Shown here: piece by piece, positions 15,961 to 25,095 of the stretch
Layout of the letters: each line of letters opens with the position of its first letter
How positions within the stretch are numbered: position 1 is the first letter of the stretch
Origin: Paracoccaceae bacterium
GTDB taxonomy: Bacteria; Pseudomonadota; Alphaproteobacteria; Rhodobacterales; Rhodobacteraceae
Assembly: GCA_003605175.1 (NCBI GenBank)
Contig: QWDA01000015.1
Coordinates: forward strand, 1 to 61,982
Direction: 5' to 3'
Length of the DNA stretch: 61,982 bases
The notes under the pieces: generated by a model
Seen by the model: the letters and a program-made list of their open reading frames with translations, nothing else
Told to the model about the DNA's origin: nothing
Databases searched by the model: none
Program-made: the position numbers and the translations under genes

Positions 15961-16563
15961 AAGCATGGTGCCGGAAGCAAAGGTCGCCGATGTCGCGCGT
16001 CGGCACTCGGCGACCCGCTGGCAGGTTTACGATTGGCGCAAGAAGCTGATGGCCGGCGCGCTGGCCCTGCCTGCCGAGACGGCTGACGAACCGATGTTCG
16101 CGGCGCTCGTCGTTGAGGCGAAGCCGGCCCGCCCTGCGCCTGGCCCGAAACGGCGCGAGGGCGCGACCCGGTCCAGCAGGATCGAGATGGTGGTCGAAGG
16201 TGTGACGGTGCATGTGCCGCCGGACATCGACGAAGCGCAATTGACCCGGCTGATCCGCGCGATCCGGATGGCCGCGCGATGATCTCGCCGACAGGCGGGC
16301 TGCGCGTCTACGTGGCCACGCGCCCGACTGACTTCCGGAAAGGCATCGACGGGTTGGCGCTGCTGGTTCAGGAGACCATGGGCCTCGATCCGTTCAGCGG
16401 CGCGGCTTTCGTATTCCGCGCCAAACGGGCGGATCGGATCAAGGTGCTGGTCTGGGATCAGACGGGCATCGTGCTCGTTCACAATCGCCTGGAGGGAGCG
16501 AAGTTCGTCTTGCCCAAGGCGCAGGATGGCGTGATGAAGATGTCGCCCGCGCAGTTCTCGGCC
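15961..16563 (+). mobile_element. IS66-family remnant, truncated at both ends
   Basis: Contains the end of the first accessory gene (HTH protein) and most of the second (TnpB) of an IS66-type element. The long transposase gene (TnpC) and both terminal repeats are missing. The left break falls inside the MATE gene; the right break is near 16563, shortly before the tRNA-Ala. The exact endpoints are estimated from where protein similarity stops. Confidence 0.8.
15965..16282 (+). pseudogene. tnpA: IS66 accessory protein TnpA, 5'-truncated
   Basis: The frame reads VPEAKVADVARRHSATRWQV then YDWRKKLMAG, the second half of the N-terminal HTH of IS66 OrfA proteins. An acidic/proline linker and the family C-terminal block (IEMVVEGVTVHVPPDIDE, LTRLIRAIR) follow. 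The first part of the HTH normally present is absent, replaced by the MATE junction. The stop overlaps the tnpB start by four bases, as usual in IS66 elements. Confidence 0.8.
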
Positions 16564-16596
16564 CTGACCCGGACACACAGCAGAGTGAACCACTGA
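16279..16596 (+). pseudogene. tnpB: IS66 accessory protein TnpB, 3'-truncated
   Basis: Reads TGGLRVYVATRPTDFRKGID, FVFRAKRADRIKVLVWDQTG, then KMSPAQFSAL, matching the IS66 Orf2 (TnpB) family nearly to its end. The usual LFEGLDW-type C-terminus is replaced after Leu by TRTHSRVNH, indicating a deletion junction near 16563. Its role in IS66 transposition is poorly defined. Without tnpC it is inactive. Confidence 0.8.
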
Positions 16597-16696
16597 GCGC
16601 GAAACTCCTTGTAACAGCCTTGTAACGGGTGGCGGCCCATGACGACGGCGAGCGCCCGTGAAAGGCACTAAGGCGTTGTTTTTGATTGGATTTTAG

Positions 16697-16772
<76 letters not shown>

Positions 16773-16875
16773 ACGACGCGGGGTAGATGAGCGATCGCCG
16801 GGGCCTTGTCAAGCGCCGGGCGGGATCGTTTTTCCCGCCTCGCGCGTTATTGCCCGAAGCCCGCCGCGAAACGGA

Positions 16876-18138
16876 ATGCATATGCTCGAAACGCCCCTCC
16901 TGACGAAACCGCTCTTCCTGTTCCGCCGTTTCAGCCGGCAGCTCTGGGTGCGCACCTCGCTCATCTCGGCCCTGGCGCTGATCTCGGCGATGCTCGGAAC
17001 GGCGCTCGGACGCCTCGTGCCAGATGCCGTGGCGGGCCGGATCCATGCCGGTGCGGTGGCCTCGATCCTCGAGATCCTCGCCTCGTCGATGCTGGCGGTC
17101 ACCACCTTCTCGGTCACGGTCATGGTGGTGGCGCGGCAATGGGCCTCGAACCAGTCCACGCCTCGCGCGAACCAGGTGGTGCAGGAGGACAGCATCACCC
17201 AGATCGCGCTCGCCACCTTCCTCGGTGCCTTCATCTTCGCGCTGGCCTCGCTGATCCTGGTCGAGGTCGGGATCTATTCCGAAAACGCGCTGACCGTGGT
17301 CCTGGGCTTCACCGTCGCGGTGATCCTCCTCGTCGTCATCGCCATGCTGCGCTGGATCGACCACCTGTCCGAGCTGGGCGGCGTGTCGGAAACCGCCGGC
17401 AAGATCGAGGACCTGACCCGGTCCGCCCTGAACCGGCGGCTGGCCCAACCCTGCCTCGGCGCAAGGCCCTGCCGGGAGGAGGACATTCCGCAGCACGGGC
17501 CGACCGTCACCGCCCCCAGCACCGGCTATGTGAGGCATGTCGATGCCGGCATCCTCGAGACCTGCGCCGGGGAACACGGCGCCAGGATCTGGGTCGCCGC
17601 CCCGCCCGGACGGTTCGTGGCCGAAGGCGAGCCCCTTGCGCGAGCGAGTGCCGAACTTCCCGAGAGGAAAGTGCAGAGCGCCTTCTCGATCGGCGAGGGC
17701 CGGAGCTTTGACCAGGACCCGAATTTCGGCCTCCTGGTCCTGTCGGAAATCGCCCAGCGTGCGCTCTCGCCCGGCGTGAACGACCCGGGCACCGCGATCT
17801 CGATCGTCAGCCGGCTGGTCCGTCTGATGTTGCCCATCGCCGCCAGCAGGCCGAACAGCGATGCGCCGCCCTACCCCCATGTCCACGTGCCGGCGGTGAC
17901 GGCCGAAACCTATCTGCGCAACACGTTCGGCCCGATCGCGCGGGACGGGGCCGGCAAGGTCGAGCTGCAGGTCGCGTTGCAGGAGGGTTTTGCGCGGCTT
18001 GCCCGGCGCGGCACGGAGGAAATGCGGGATGCCGCAAGGGCCCTGTCGGCGGAGGCGCTGGCCCATGCCGAAAGCGGGCTTGCGCTCGATACCGAACGCG
18101 CGCGCGTCCGGAAAGCCGCGGATGCGCTCCCGAAATGA
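16876..18138 (+). CDS. DUF2254 membrane protein
   Basis: A 420-residue inner-membrane protein of the DUF2254 family. Four hydrophobic segments lie in the first 165 residues (around 25-45, 58-85, 108-130, 138-160) and a long soluble C-terminal half follows. Family-like blocks are FSVTVMVVARQWASNQSTPR and SFDQDPNFGLLVLSEIAQRA with LSPGVNDPGTAI. The function of the family is not established. The ATG at 16876 has a second ATG two codons later. It faces the small lipoprotein gene, with a hairpin between their ends. Confidence 0.88.
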   Translation: MHMLETPLLTKPLFLFRRFSRQLWVRTSLISALALISAMLGTALGRLVPDAVAGRIHAGAVASILEILASSMLAVTTFSVTVMVVARQWASNQSTPRANQVVQEDSITQIALATFLGAFIFALASLILVEVGIYSENALTVVLGFTVAVILLVVIAMLRWIDHLSELGGVSETAGKIEDLTRSALNRRLAQPCLGARPCREEDIPQHGPTVTAPSTGYVRHVDAGILETCAGEHGARIWVAAPPGRFVAEGEPLARASAELPERKVQSAFSIGEGRSFDQDPNFGLLVLSEIAQRALSPGVNDPGTAISIVSRLVRLMLPIAASRPNSDAPPYPHVHVPAVTAETYLRNTFGPIARDGAGKVELQVALQEGFARLARRGTEEMRDAARALSAEALAHAESGLALDTERARVRKAADALPK

Positions 18139-18142
18139 CGAC

Positions 18143-18164
18143 GCCGCGGCCCGAAAGCCGCGGC
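18143..18164. terminator. Hairpin between convergent genes
   Basis: GCCGCGGC-CCGAAA-GCCGCGGC forms an 8-bp perfect stem with a 6-base loop just after the DUF2254 stop. No T-run follows on either strand, so termination strength is uncertain. Confidence 0.45.
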
Positions 18165-18224
18165 GCCGCCCCGGGAACCTGCCCGCCGCGGAACCACTCC
18201 TCCGCGACGGGCTTCACTCGGTAC

Positions 18225-18338
18225 TCAGTACTCACCCCCGGAACCGGAGCCGTAGCCACTATAGGCCGTGTCGCCACCGGAGCCGGTGCAGGCGGCCACG
18301 CTCAGAACCAGAGCGGCAATCAGGACAATCTTGGTCAT
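18225..18338 (-). CDS. Very small lipoprotein (37 residues)
   Basis: A 37-residue protein that is almost entirely signal sequence. It reads MTKIVLIAALVLSVAAC, a lipobox LSVAAC with lipidated Cys17, and a Gly/Ser/Tyr-rich mature tail of about 20 residues. AGGAGATTTCAA immediately before the ATG is a strong ribosome-binding site, supporting it as real. It follows the secreted repeat protein on the same strand by 44 bp and is probably in the sigma-factor-linked transcript. The function is unknown; entericidin-like peptides are a formal possibility. Confidence 0.75.
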   Translation of the reverse strand: MTKIVLIAALVLSVAACTGSGGDTAYSGYGSGSGGEY

Positions 18339-18382
18339 TTGAAATCTCCTTGATGATGGTTGTCTGTCGTTCGACGGGGCGC

Positions 18383-18760
18383 TTACTGGCGCACCGCGTC
18401 CCACACGCCGCCGACGCCATCGCCGTTCACGTCGCCCTGGGCGCTGTCGCCGACCCAGAAGTAGAGCGGCTTGCCGTTCAACGCCCACTGGCGCGAGCCG
18501 TCCTTGCGCTGGATGATGCCGAGCGCGCCTTCCGGCTTGGCCGAGGCCCCGGCGGTGAAGGGCGGCCAGTTCTCGGCGCAGCTGCCGTAGCAGTTCGACG
18601 TGTTCTGCGCGTCCTTGCGGAAGGTGTAGAGCGTGAGCCCGTTCTTCGCGGCGGCGATCACCTTGCCGCTGTCTGTCTGGACCGACACTAGGCTGGCGGC
18701 GGAAGCGGCGGTGCCGACGAGGCCGAGAATCGCGGCGGCGAGGATCAGGGTGCGTTTCAT
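18383..18760 (-). CDS. Secreted repeat protein (COG4315-type)
   Basis: A 125-residue exported protein. The signal peptide is MKRTLILAAAILGLVGTAASA. Two copies of the repeat called 'secreted repeat of unknown function' follow: LTLYTFRKDAQNTSNCYGSC with ENWPPF, and QWALNGKPLYFWVGD. Two cysteines in the first repeat may form a disulfide. The family occurs near ECF sigma factors in many proteobacteria, and a role in periplasmic stress is often guessed but not shown. Here it is divergent from the sigma gene and carries the same promoter motif. Confidence 0.88.
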   Translation of the reverse strand: MKRTLILAAAILGLVGTAASAASLVSVQTDSGKVIAAAKNGLTLYTFRKDAQNTSNCYGSCAENWPPFTAGASAKPEGALGIIQRKDGSRQWALNGKPLYFWVGDSAQGDVNGDGVGGVWDAVRQ

Positions 18761-18842
18761 GGTCAGTCTCCTTCATGGGTGCGCGGCGTCCTGCCGCTTT
18801 CCGGTTTCGTCCGAAGCGGCTTCCCGCCCCTTCATGCCCAGC

Positions 18843-18944
18843 ACTACGCCCCGCCCCCGGCGGTTATTCCCCGGGAAACCGAGTTTTTTGCATTTCCGGA
18901 ATCTTTTTTCCGGCCGGGAATAATCACCCCCATCCGCGCGTAAT
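18843..18944. promoter_or_regulatory. Matched divergent ECF promoters (GGAATAA-N15-CGTAnT)
   Basis: On the plus strand GGAATAA at 18917-18923 and CGTAAT at 18939-18944 are 15 bp apart, facing the sigma gene. On the minus strand GGAATAA at 18870-18864 and CGTAGT at 18848-18843 have the same 15-bp spacing, facing the secreted protein. The spacers are unrelated in sequence, so only the two boxes are shared, as expected for -35/-10 elements of one ECF sigma factor. Autoregulation and control of the secreted protein are inferred. Confidence 0.75.
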
Positions 18945-19076
18945 CCCTTGTTGAACACCTGCCGAGGACCCGTCTTGAGCTACGCTTTCGCCATGGACTC
19001 TCCCGTTTCGGATTGCGGTTTCCCACCGCTCTTCGCACTATCGCGGCGCGGCGAAACGGCCGGGGAACGGGAACAG

Positions 19077-19586
19077 GTGACAGAGACTTCCGACCTGAAG
19101 CGCGAGCTGATCGCGCTCCTGCCGCGGCTGAGGCGGTTCGCGCACAGCCTGACGCGCGCCGAGGCCGAGGCCGACGATCTGGTGCAGGAGGCCTGCCTCC
19201 GCGCGCTCGCGCGCGCCGAGCAATGGGACAGGAGCCAGCCGCTCGACCGCTGGATGTTCCGCATCGCCCGCAACCTCTGGATCAGCGAACTCAGAAAGCG
19301 CTCGGTCCGCACCGGCACCGGCCAGGTCCCGGCCGAGGAGAGCACCGAGCTCGTCGCCACCGAAACCGGCGAGGGGCGGATGCTCGCCGCCGATATCCGC
19401 GGCCTCGTCGCCGCGCTCCCGCACGAGCTTGCCTCGGTGCTCCTCACGGTCTCGGTCGAGGGCTACAGCTATGCCGAGGCGGCCGAGCTCTTCGACATTC
19501 CCGTCGGCACCGTGATGAGCCGCATCCACCGGGCGCGAAAAGCGCTCAGCCAGGGGCTCAACGCCATGGAGAGCCAGCCGACATGA
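19077..19586 (+). CDS. ECF-type RNA polymerase sigma factor
   Basis: A 169-residue extracytoplasmic-function sigma factor with region 2 (LTRAEAEADDLVQEACLRAL, with RWMFRIARNLWISELRKR) and region 4 (LLTVSVEGYSYAEAAELFDI, then GTVMSRIHRARKAL). The GTG at 19077 gives the typical length; an ATG at 18993 would add 28 residues, and earlier starts precede the predicted transcription start. It overlaps the anti-sigma gene by four bases. It probably drives its own promoter and that of the divergent secreted protein. Confidence 0.9.
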   Translation: MTETSDLKRELIALLPRLRRFAHSLTRAEAEADDLVQEACLRALARAEQWDRSQPLDRWMFRIARNLWISELRKRSVRTGTGQVPAEESTELVATETGEGRMLAADIRGLVAALPHELASVLLTVSVEGYSYAEAAELFDIPVGTVMSRIHRARKALSQGLNAMESQPT

Positions 19587-20368
19587 GCTTCACCCCGGAC
19601 CAACTGAGCGCCTATCTCGACGGCGAGCTTCCCGAGGCGGAGGCCGCGGCGCTCGAGACCGCGCTCGAGACCGACACCGCGCTGCAGGCCGAACTCGACG
19701 CGCTGATGGCCGCCGACGCAGCGGCCGGCGCGGCTTTCGCCGAAATGCTCGCCGATCAGGTGCCCGCCGCGCTCGCCGCGGCGATCCGCAATGCGCCCGA
19801 GTCGCAACCCGCGGCGAACCTGCCCGGCGCACCAAGGGGGCTTCCCGCATGGGCCGCCGCCGCGGCCTGCGCCGCCTTCCTCGCGATCGGTGCGACCGGC
19901 GGCTATCTCGCCGGCACCGGCAAGGGCGCGGGCACGGAGGTCGCCGCGCTCCCCGCCTGGCTCGTCGACATCGCCGACTATCACGCCGTCTATGCCGGCC
20001 AGACCCGCCACCTTGTCGAGGTCCCGGCCTCCGAGGCCGACCATATCGCCACCTGGCTCACCGCCTCGGTCGGCGCCGAGGTGCGGATTCCCGACCTCGC
20101 CGACCAGGGCCTGACCTTCCAGGGCGGCCGCCTCCTCGTCGCCGCGGGGAAACCCGTGGCCCAGCTCCTCTATACCGACGCCGCCGGCGAGGTGGTGGCG
20201 CTCTGCCAGATCCGCTCGGACAAGCCGGCGGACGGCTTCCGCACCGCCGACGTCAAGGGTTTCGGACTGGTCAGCTGGGGCGGCGGCGACGCGAATTTCG
20301 TCGTCGTCGGCCCCGAGGGCTACCAGGGCCTCGAAACCATCGCCGAAACCGCGGCCCAGCGGGTCTGA
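19583..20368 (+). CDS. Anti-sigma factor, single-pass membrane protein
   Basis: A 261-residue protein beginning with a short zinc-less anti-sigma-like N-domain (FTPDQLSAYLDGELPEAEAA), typical of membrane anti-sigma factors. An acidic/alanine linker, one TM helix (about residues 91-110, PAWAAAAACAAFLAIGATGG) and a periplasmic domain of about 150 residues follow. The start is fixed by the ATGA overlap with the sigma gene. It would hold the sigma factor at the membrane until an envelope signal arrives. It ends one base from the convergent gcvP stop. Confidence 0.88.
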   Translation: MSFTPDQLSAYLDGELPEAEAAALETALETDTALQAELDALMAADAAAGAAFAEMLADQVPAALAAAIRNAPESQPAANLPGAPRGLPAWAAAAACAAFLAIGATGGYLAGTGKGAGTEVAALPAWLVDIADYHAVYAGQTRHLVEVPASEADHIATWLTASVGAEVRIPDLADQGLTFQGGRLLVAAGKPVAQLLYTDAAGEVVALCQIRSDKPADGFRTADVKGFGLVSWGGGDANFVVVGPEGYQGLETIAETAAQRV

Positions 20369-20369
20369 C

Positions 20370-23222
20370 CTACTCGGCCGCCTCCTGATAGGCTTCAAGC
20401 GGCGGGCAGGTGCAGACCAGGTGGCGGTCGCCATAGACATTGTCGACCCGGTTCACCGGCGGCCAGTACTTGTCGACCCGGAACGCGCCGGGCGGATAGC
20501 AGCCCTCCTCGCGCGTATACGGCCGGTCCCAGTCGCCGATCAGGTCCTCCACCGTGTGCGGGGCCCGCTTGAGCGGGTTGTTCTCCGGGTCGATCCGCCC
20601 CTCCTCGATGGCGCGGATCTCTTCGCGTATGCTCAGCATCGCCTCGCAGAACCGGTCGAGTTCCGCCTTGGTCTCGCTCTCGGTCGGTTCCACCATCAGC
20701 GTCCCGGCCACCGGCCAGCTCATCGTCGGCGCGTGGAACCCGTTGTCGACGAGCCGCTTGGCGATGTCGTCCACCGTCACGCCCGCGCTCTCGGCGAAGG
20801 GCCGCACGTCGATGATGCATTCATGCGCGCAACGGCCATGCGCGCCAATGAAGAGAATTTCATAAGCCCCTTGAAGGCGTTTCGCGATGTAGTTCGCGTT
20901 CAGGATCGCGACCCGCGTGGCCTGGGTCAGGCCGGCGCCGCCCATCATCAGGATGTAGGCCCAGGAGATCGGCAGGATCGAGGCCGAGCCCCAGGGCGCC
21001 GCCGAGACCGGCCCCTCACGCCCGCCGGTAATCGGATGTCCGGGCAGGTACGGTTCCAGATGCGCCTTCACCCCAATCGGCCCCATGCCGGGCCCGCCGC
21101 CGCCATGCGGGATGCAGAAGGTCTTGTGGAGGTTCAGGTGCGAGACATCCGAGCCGATCTCCCCGGGCTTCACCAGCCCGACCAGCGCGTTGAGATTGGC
21201 ACCGTCCATGTAGACCTGCCCGCCATGGGCGTGGGTGATCTCGCAGACCTCGCGCACCGTCTCCTCGAACACCCCATGGGTCGAGGGATAGGTGATCATC
21301 GAGGCCGCCAGCGTGTCGCCCGCCGCCGCCGCCTTGGCGCGGAAATCCTCGAGGTCGATATCGCCGTTTTCCGCCGATTTCACCACCACGACCTGCATCC
21401 CCGCCATCTGCGCCGAAGCCGGGTTGGTGCCATGCGCCGATGTCGGGATCAGGCAGACCTTCCGCCCGGTCTCGCCACGCGCCCGATGATAGGCCGCGAT
21501 GGTCAGGAGCCCGGCATATTCCCCCTGCGCGCCCGAGTTCGGCTGCATCGACATCGCGTCGTAACCCGTTATCGTGCAGAGCTTTTGCGACAGATCCTCG
21601 ATCATGTCGTGATAGCCGCGCACCTGGTCGGACGGTGCGAAGGGATGCAGGTTCGCGAAATCGGGCCAGGTGACCGCCTCCATTTCGGCCGCCGCGTTCA
21701 GCTTCATCGTGCAGGAGCCCAATGGGATCATCGCCCGGTCGAGCGCCAGGTCCCGGTCCGCGAGCCGGCGCATGTAGCGCATCATCTCGGTCTCGGCCCG
21801 GTTCAGGTGGAAGATCGGGTGGGTCAGGTACTCCGTCTCGCGCACCAGGCCTTCGGGCACCCGGTGGTAATCGGCCGGGAAATCCTCGGCCCGGAACTCC
21901 AGCCCGAAGGCCCGCCACACACCCTCCAGCACCGCCGGCCGCACCGTCTCGTCCACGGTGATGCCGATCCTGGTCTCGCCCACCTTGCGGAAATTGATCC
22001 GCTCGCGGCGGCCGGCCTCCATGATGACGCCCTGCAGCGCGCCCACCTCGACGGTGATCGTATCGAAGAAGTGCTCGGGCTCTACCTTGTAGCCGCCCAT
22101 CTCCAGCCCGCGCGCCAGCCGGTCGGTCTTGCGGTGGATCCGCTGGGCGATGGCCTTCAGCCCCTTGGGCCCGTGGAACACCGCGTAGAACGAGGCCATC
22201 ACCGCCAGAAGCGCCTGCGCGGTGCAGACATTCGAGGTCGCCTTCTCGCGACGGATATGCTGCTCGCGGGTCTGGAGCGACAACCGGTAGGCCTTGTTCC
22301 CCCGCGCGTCCACCGAGACGCCCACGAGGCGGCCGGGCAGCGCCCGCTTGTACTCGTCGCGGCACGCCATGTAGGCCGCGTGCGGCCCGCCATAGCCCAT
22401 CGGCACCCCGAAGCGCTGGGTCGATCCCACCGCGATATCGGCGCCCATCGCGCCCGGCTCCTTCAGGAGCGTCAACATCAGCGGATCGGCGATCACGATG
22501 CCGATGGCCTGCGCGGCATGCAGCGCCGCGATGGGATCGGTGAAATCGGTCAGATGCCCATAGGTCCCCGGATAGGCGAAGATCGCCCCGAACACGCTTT
22601 GCGGGTCGAGATCGCCCGGCGCCCCGACGATCACCTCGATCCCCAGGGGCGCGGCGCGGGTCTCGATCACCGCGACGGTCTGCGGATGGCAGTTCTCGTC
22701 GACGAAGAACGCCCCCGCCTTCGACTTCGCCACCCGCTGCGCCATGGTCATTGCCTCGGCCGCCGCCGTCGCCTCGTCGAGCAAGGACGCATTGGCCACC
22801 GGCAGACCGGTCAGGTCCGAGACCATGGTCTGGTAGTTCAGAAGCGCCTCCAGCCGGCCCTGGCTGATCTCCGGCTGGTACGGGGTATAGGCCGTGTACC
22901 AGGCCGGATTCTCCATGATATTCCGCAAGATAGCCGGCGGCGTTACGGTGCCGTGATAACCCATCCCGATCATCGTCGTGTAGATCTGGTTGCGCTTGGC
23001 GATCTGCCGCATGTGCCACAGAAGCTCGCGCTCCGACTTGGGCTTGCCGAAATCGAGCGGCGCCGCCGTCCGGATCGATTTCGGCACCGTCTCGTCGATC
23101 AGCGCATCGAGATCCGCCACCCCGAGCGCCTCGAACATCTCCGCCATCTCCTCGGGCGAGGGCCCGATATGGCGGCGATTGGCGAAATCGTAAGGCAGGT
23201 AGTCGGTCGGTTCGAAGGCCAT
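20370..23222 (-). CDS. gcvP: Glycine dehydrogenase (decarboxylating), P protein
   Basis: A 950-residue undivided P protein of the glycine cleavage system. It decarboxylates glycine and transfers the aminomethyl group to lipoyl-GcvH. Both halves are present, including [14 protein letters not shown] and the PLP-lysine block [20 protein letters not shown]. The ATG at 23222 is chosen as the family start ([20 protein letters not shown]-like); an in-frame GTG ten codons upstream exists. It is the last gene of gcvT-gcvH-gcvP, with a 63-bp gap after gcvH. Confidence 0.97.
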   Translation of the reverse strand: MAFEPTDYLPYDFANRRHIGPSPEEMAEMFEALGVADLDALIDETVPKSIRTAAPLDFGKPKSERELLWHMRQIAKRNQIYTTMIGMGYHGTVTPPAILRNIMENPAWYTAYTPYQPEISQGRLEALLNYQTMVSDLTGLPVANASLLDEATAAAEAMTMAQRVAKSKAGAFFVDENCHPQTVAVIETRAAPLGIEVIVGAPGDLDPQSVFGAIFAYPGTYGHLTDFTDPIAALHAAQAIGIVIADPLMLTLLKEPGAMGADIAVGSTQRFGVPMGYGGPHAAYMACRDEYKRALPGRLVGVSVDARGNKAYRLSLQTREQHIRREKATSNVCTAQALLAVMASFYAVFHGPKGLKAIAQRIHRKTDRLARGLEMGGYKVEPEHFFDTITVEVGALQGVIMEAGRRERINFRKVGETRIGITVDETVRPAVLEGVWRAFGLEFRAEDFPADYHRVPEGLVRETEYLTHPIFHLNRAETEMMRYMRRLADRDLALDRAMIPLGSCTMKLNAAAEMEAVTWPDFANLHPFAPSDQVRGYHDMIEDLSQKLCTITGYDAMSMQPNSGAQGEYAGLLTIAAYHRARGETGRKVCLIPTSAHGTNPASAQMAGMQVVVVKSAENGDIDLEDFRAKAAAAGDTLAASMITYPSTHGVFEETVREVCEITHAHGGQVYMDGANLNALVGLVKPGEIGSDVSHLNLHKTFCIPHGGGGPGMGPIGVKAHLEPYLPGHPITGGREGPVSAAPWGSASILPISWAYILMMGGAGLTQATRVAILNANYIAKRLQGAYEILFIGAHGRCAHECIIDVRPFAESAGVTVDDIAKRLVDNGFHAPTMSWPVAGTLMVEPTESETKAELDRFCEAMLSIREEIRAIEEGRIDPENNPLKRAPHTVEDLIGDWDRPYTREEGCYPPGAFRVDKYWPPVNRVDNVYGDRHLVCTCPPLEAYQEAAE

Positions 23223-23285
23223 CTCTCGGGCTCCCGCAACGGGGTGCAACACCCCACATTCATTGGAAAAATCTTGCGCCGGATA

Positions 23286-23645
23286 CTACCCGATGTAGTC
23301 CTTGTAGGCGGCTTCGTCCATGTACTCGTCCATGTCCGAAAGGTTCTCCGCCTTGATCTTGAAGAACCAGGCATCGCCCTGCGGATCCTCGTTGACGAGG
23401 CCCGGATTGTCGGTCAGCGCCTCGTTCACCTCGACGATTTCCCCGTCGAGCGGTGCGAGGATGTCGGAGGCCGCCTTCACGCTTTCGATCACCACGATCT
23501 CGTCATCCTTCGAAACCGTCGTGCCGGGCTCGGGCAGTTCGACGAACACGACGTCGCCGAGCTGTTCCGAGGCATGCTCGGTGATCCCCACCACCACCAG
23601 ATCGTCCTCGACCCGCAGCCATTCGTGTTCCTCGGTGTATTTCAT
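23286..23645 (-). CDS. gcvH: Glycine cleavage system H protein
   Basis: A 119-residue lipoyl carrier of the glycine cleavage complex, standard length. Lys57 in [12 protein letters not shown] is the lipoylation site. The surrounding [20 protein letters not shown] and the acidic C-terminus are canonical. It shuttles the methylamine group from GcvP to GcvT. It lies 8 bp after gcvT. Confidence 0.97.
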   Translation of the reverse strand: MKYTEEHEWLRVEDDLVVVGITEHASEQLGDVVFVELPEPGTTVSKDDEIVVIESVKAASDILAPLDGEIVEVNEALTDNPGLVNEDPQGDAWFFKIKAENLSDMDEYMDEAAYKDYIG

Positions 23646-23653
23646 GTCCTACC

Positions 23654-24784
23654 TCACCGTTTGAATTTCGCGGGCGTGAAGGGCAGCGTCACCACCTCCA
23701 CACCCATCCGCTTGCCGCGGACCTCGCCTTCGAGCCGCGTCCCCGGCACCGCCAGTTCCGCCACCACATAGGCCATCGACATCGGCGCCTCGATGCTCGG
23801 CCCGAAGCCGCCAGAGGTCACCCGGCCCACCGCCGCCTGCCCATCAGGAGCGAAGATCCCGGTACCCTCGCGCATCGGCGCGCGGCCCTCGGGGCGGAGA
23901 CCCACGCGCTTCCGCGCGGGCCCGTCCACCAGGTCCGCGAGGATCCGCGCCGCCCCTGGGAAGCCGCCGGCCCGCGCACCGCCCGCCCGGCGCGTCTTCT
24001 GGATCGCCCAGGCCAGATCCGCCTCGACCGGCGAGGTCGTTTCGTCGATGTCGTGCCCGTAGAGGCAGAGCCCCGCCTCGAGCCGGAGCGAATCCCGCGC
24101 CCCGAGGCCGATGGGCGCCACCCCCTGCATTTCGAGAAGCGCCCGCGCGAACCCTTCCTGCTCGGCGCCGGGCAGGCTCACCTCGAATCCGTCCTCGCCG
24201 GTGTAGCCCGAGCGCGACACCCAGGCCTCGCCGCCCGAAAAGGGCAGCACCGCCACGTCCATGAACCGCATCGCGGTAACGCCGGGTATCAGCCGCGCCA
24301 AAGCCGTCTCGGCCTCTGGCCCCTGAAGCGCGAGAAGGCCCCGGTCGGCCACCGGCTCGACCGCCACCTTCGGGCCCAGCCCGGCTTTCAGATGCGCGAT
24401 GTCGTGATCCGCCCGCGCCGCGTTGACGACGAGGAACAGGTGATCGCCCCGGTTCGCCACCATAAGGTCGTCGAGTATCCCGCCAGAATCATTGGTGAAA
24501 ACGGCGTATCGCTGACGCCCTTCGGCGAGCCCGGCGACATCGACCGGCACCAGCCGCTCCAGCGCCCGCGCCACATCGGCCACGTCGCCCGAGCGCGGCC
24601 GCAGGATCACCTGTCCCATATGGCCCACGTCGAACAGCCCGGCCGCGGCCCGGCAGTGCAGATGTTCCTTCAGGACCCCCATCGGGTACTGCACCGGCAT
24701 GTCCCAGCCGGCAAAGGGCACCATCTTCGCGCCCAGCTCGATATGCAGATCGTAGAGCCCCGTCCTCCGGGCTGCCTCAGCCAT
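23654..24784 (-). CDS. gcvT: Aminomethyltransferase, T protein of glycine cleavage
   Basis: A 376-residue tetrahydrofolate-dependent aminomethyltransferase. Visible blocks are LYDLHIELGAKMVPFAGW near the N-terminus, GLFDVGHMGQV (catalytic-region Asp) and YTGEDGFEVS. It releases ammonia and makes methylene-THF. The ATG at 24784 starts the conserved domain and follows GGGAGAG; an in-frame start 23 codons earlier lies toward the riboswitch and is unlikely. It is the first gene of the operon and lies 74 bp after the glycine aptamers. Confidence 0.96.
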   Translation of the reverse strand: MAEAARRTGLYDLHIELGAKMVPFAGWDMPVQYPMGVLKEHLHCRAAAGLFDVGHMGQVILRPRSGDVADVARALERLVPVDVAGLAEGRQRYAVFTNDSGGILDDLMVANRGDHLFLVVNAARADHDIAHLKAGLGPKVAVEPVADRGLLALQGPEAETALARLIPGVTAMRFMDVAVLPFSGGEAWVSRSGYTGEDGFEVSLPGAEQEGFARALLEMQGVAPIGLGARDSLRLEAGLCLYGHDIDETTSPVEADLAWAIQKTRRAGGARAGGFPGAARILADLVDGPARKRVGLRPEGRAPMREGTGIFAPDGQAAVGRVTSGGFGPSIEAPMSMAYVVAELAVPGTRLEGEVRGKRMGVEVVTLPFTPAKFKR

Positions 24785-24857
24785 CGCACTCTCCCGTCCC
24801 GGCCGGGGGCGCAGCCGCCCGGCATCGCTCCGGCCCGCCCGCAGGCGCGCCATTCGA

Positions 24858-25022
24858 TGCCCCCTCTGTCCTTTCGCCTGAGATCGTTATCCCTTCGGCG
24901 GGCACGGTCGCGCCTCTCTCCAGAGTGTCGAGCCGCCCGCGGTCCGTTTGCCTGAGAGTTTGCCGGGGCGCTTGCTCCTTCGGCACCGGACCGCATGCGG
25001 CCCGGATTCTCCCGCGGGTGAC
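24858..25022 (-). ncRNA. Tandem glycine riboswitch upstream of gcvT
   Basis: On the minus strand two glycine aptamers follow each other. The first has CGGGAGAAT, GCCGAAGGAGCAA, AAACTCTCAGGCAAA and GGACCG. The second has CTGGAGAGA, GCCGAAGGGATAAC, ATCTCAGGCGAAAGGACAG and AGGGG. These are the hallmark conserved segments of this class in their usual order. The arrangement just upstream of gcvTHP fits the known role of turning the glycine cleavage operon on when glycine is abundant. Confidence 0.93.
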
Positions 25023-25095
25023 ACCCAAGGGTTAGTCGCTCGGCGCGGGGCCGGCAAGGGCTTGCATCACGCGCGGTGCGGATCCACCAAGAGCC

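Noticed and set aside
20421-23771. 1116-codon open frame on the plus strand
   Set aside because: It lies antisense to gcvP and gcvH, whose motifs are complete. The predicted protein is rich in Arg, His and Gly, as in GC-rich antisense frames, with no domain.
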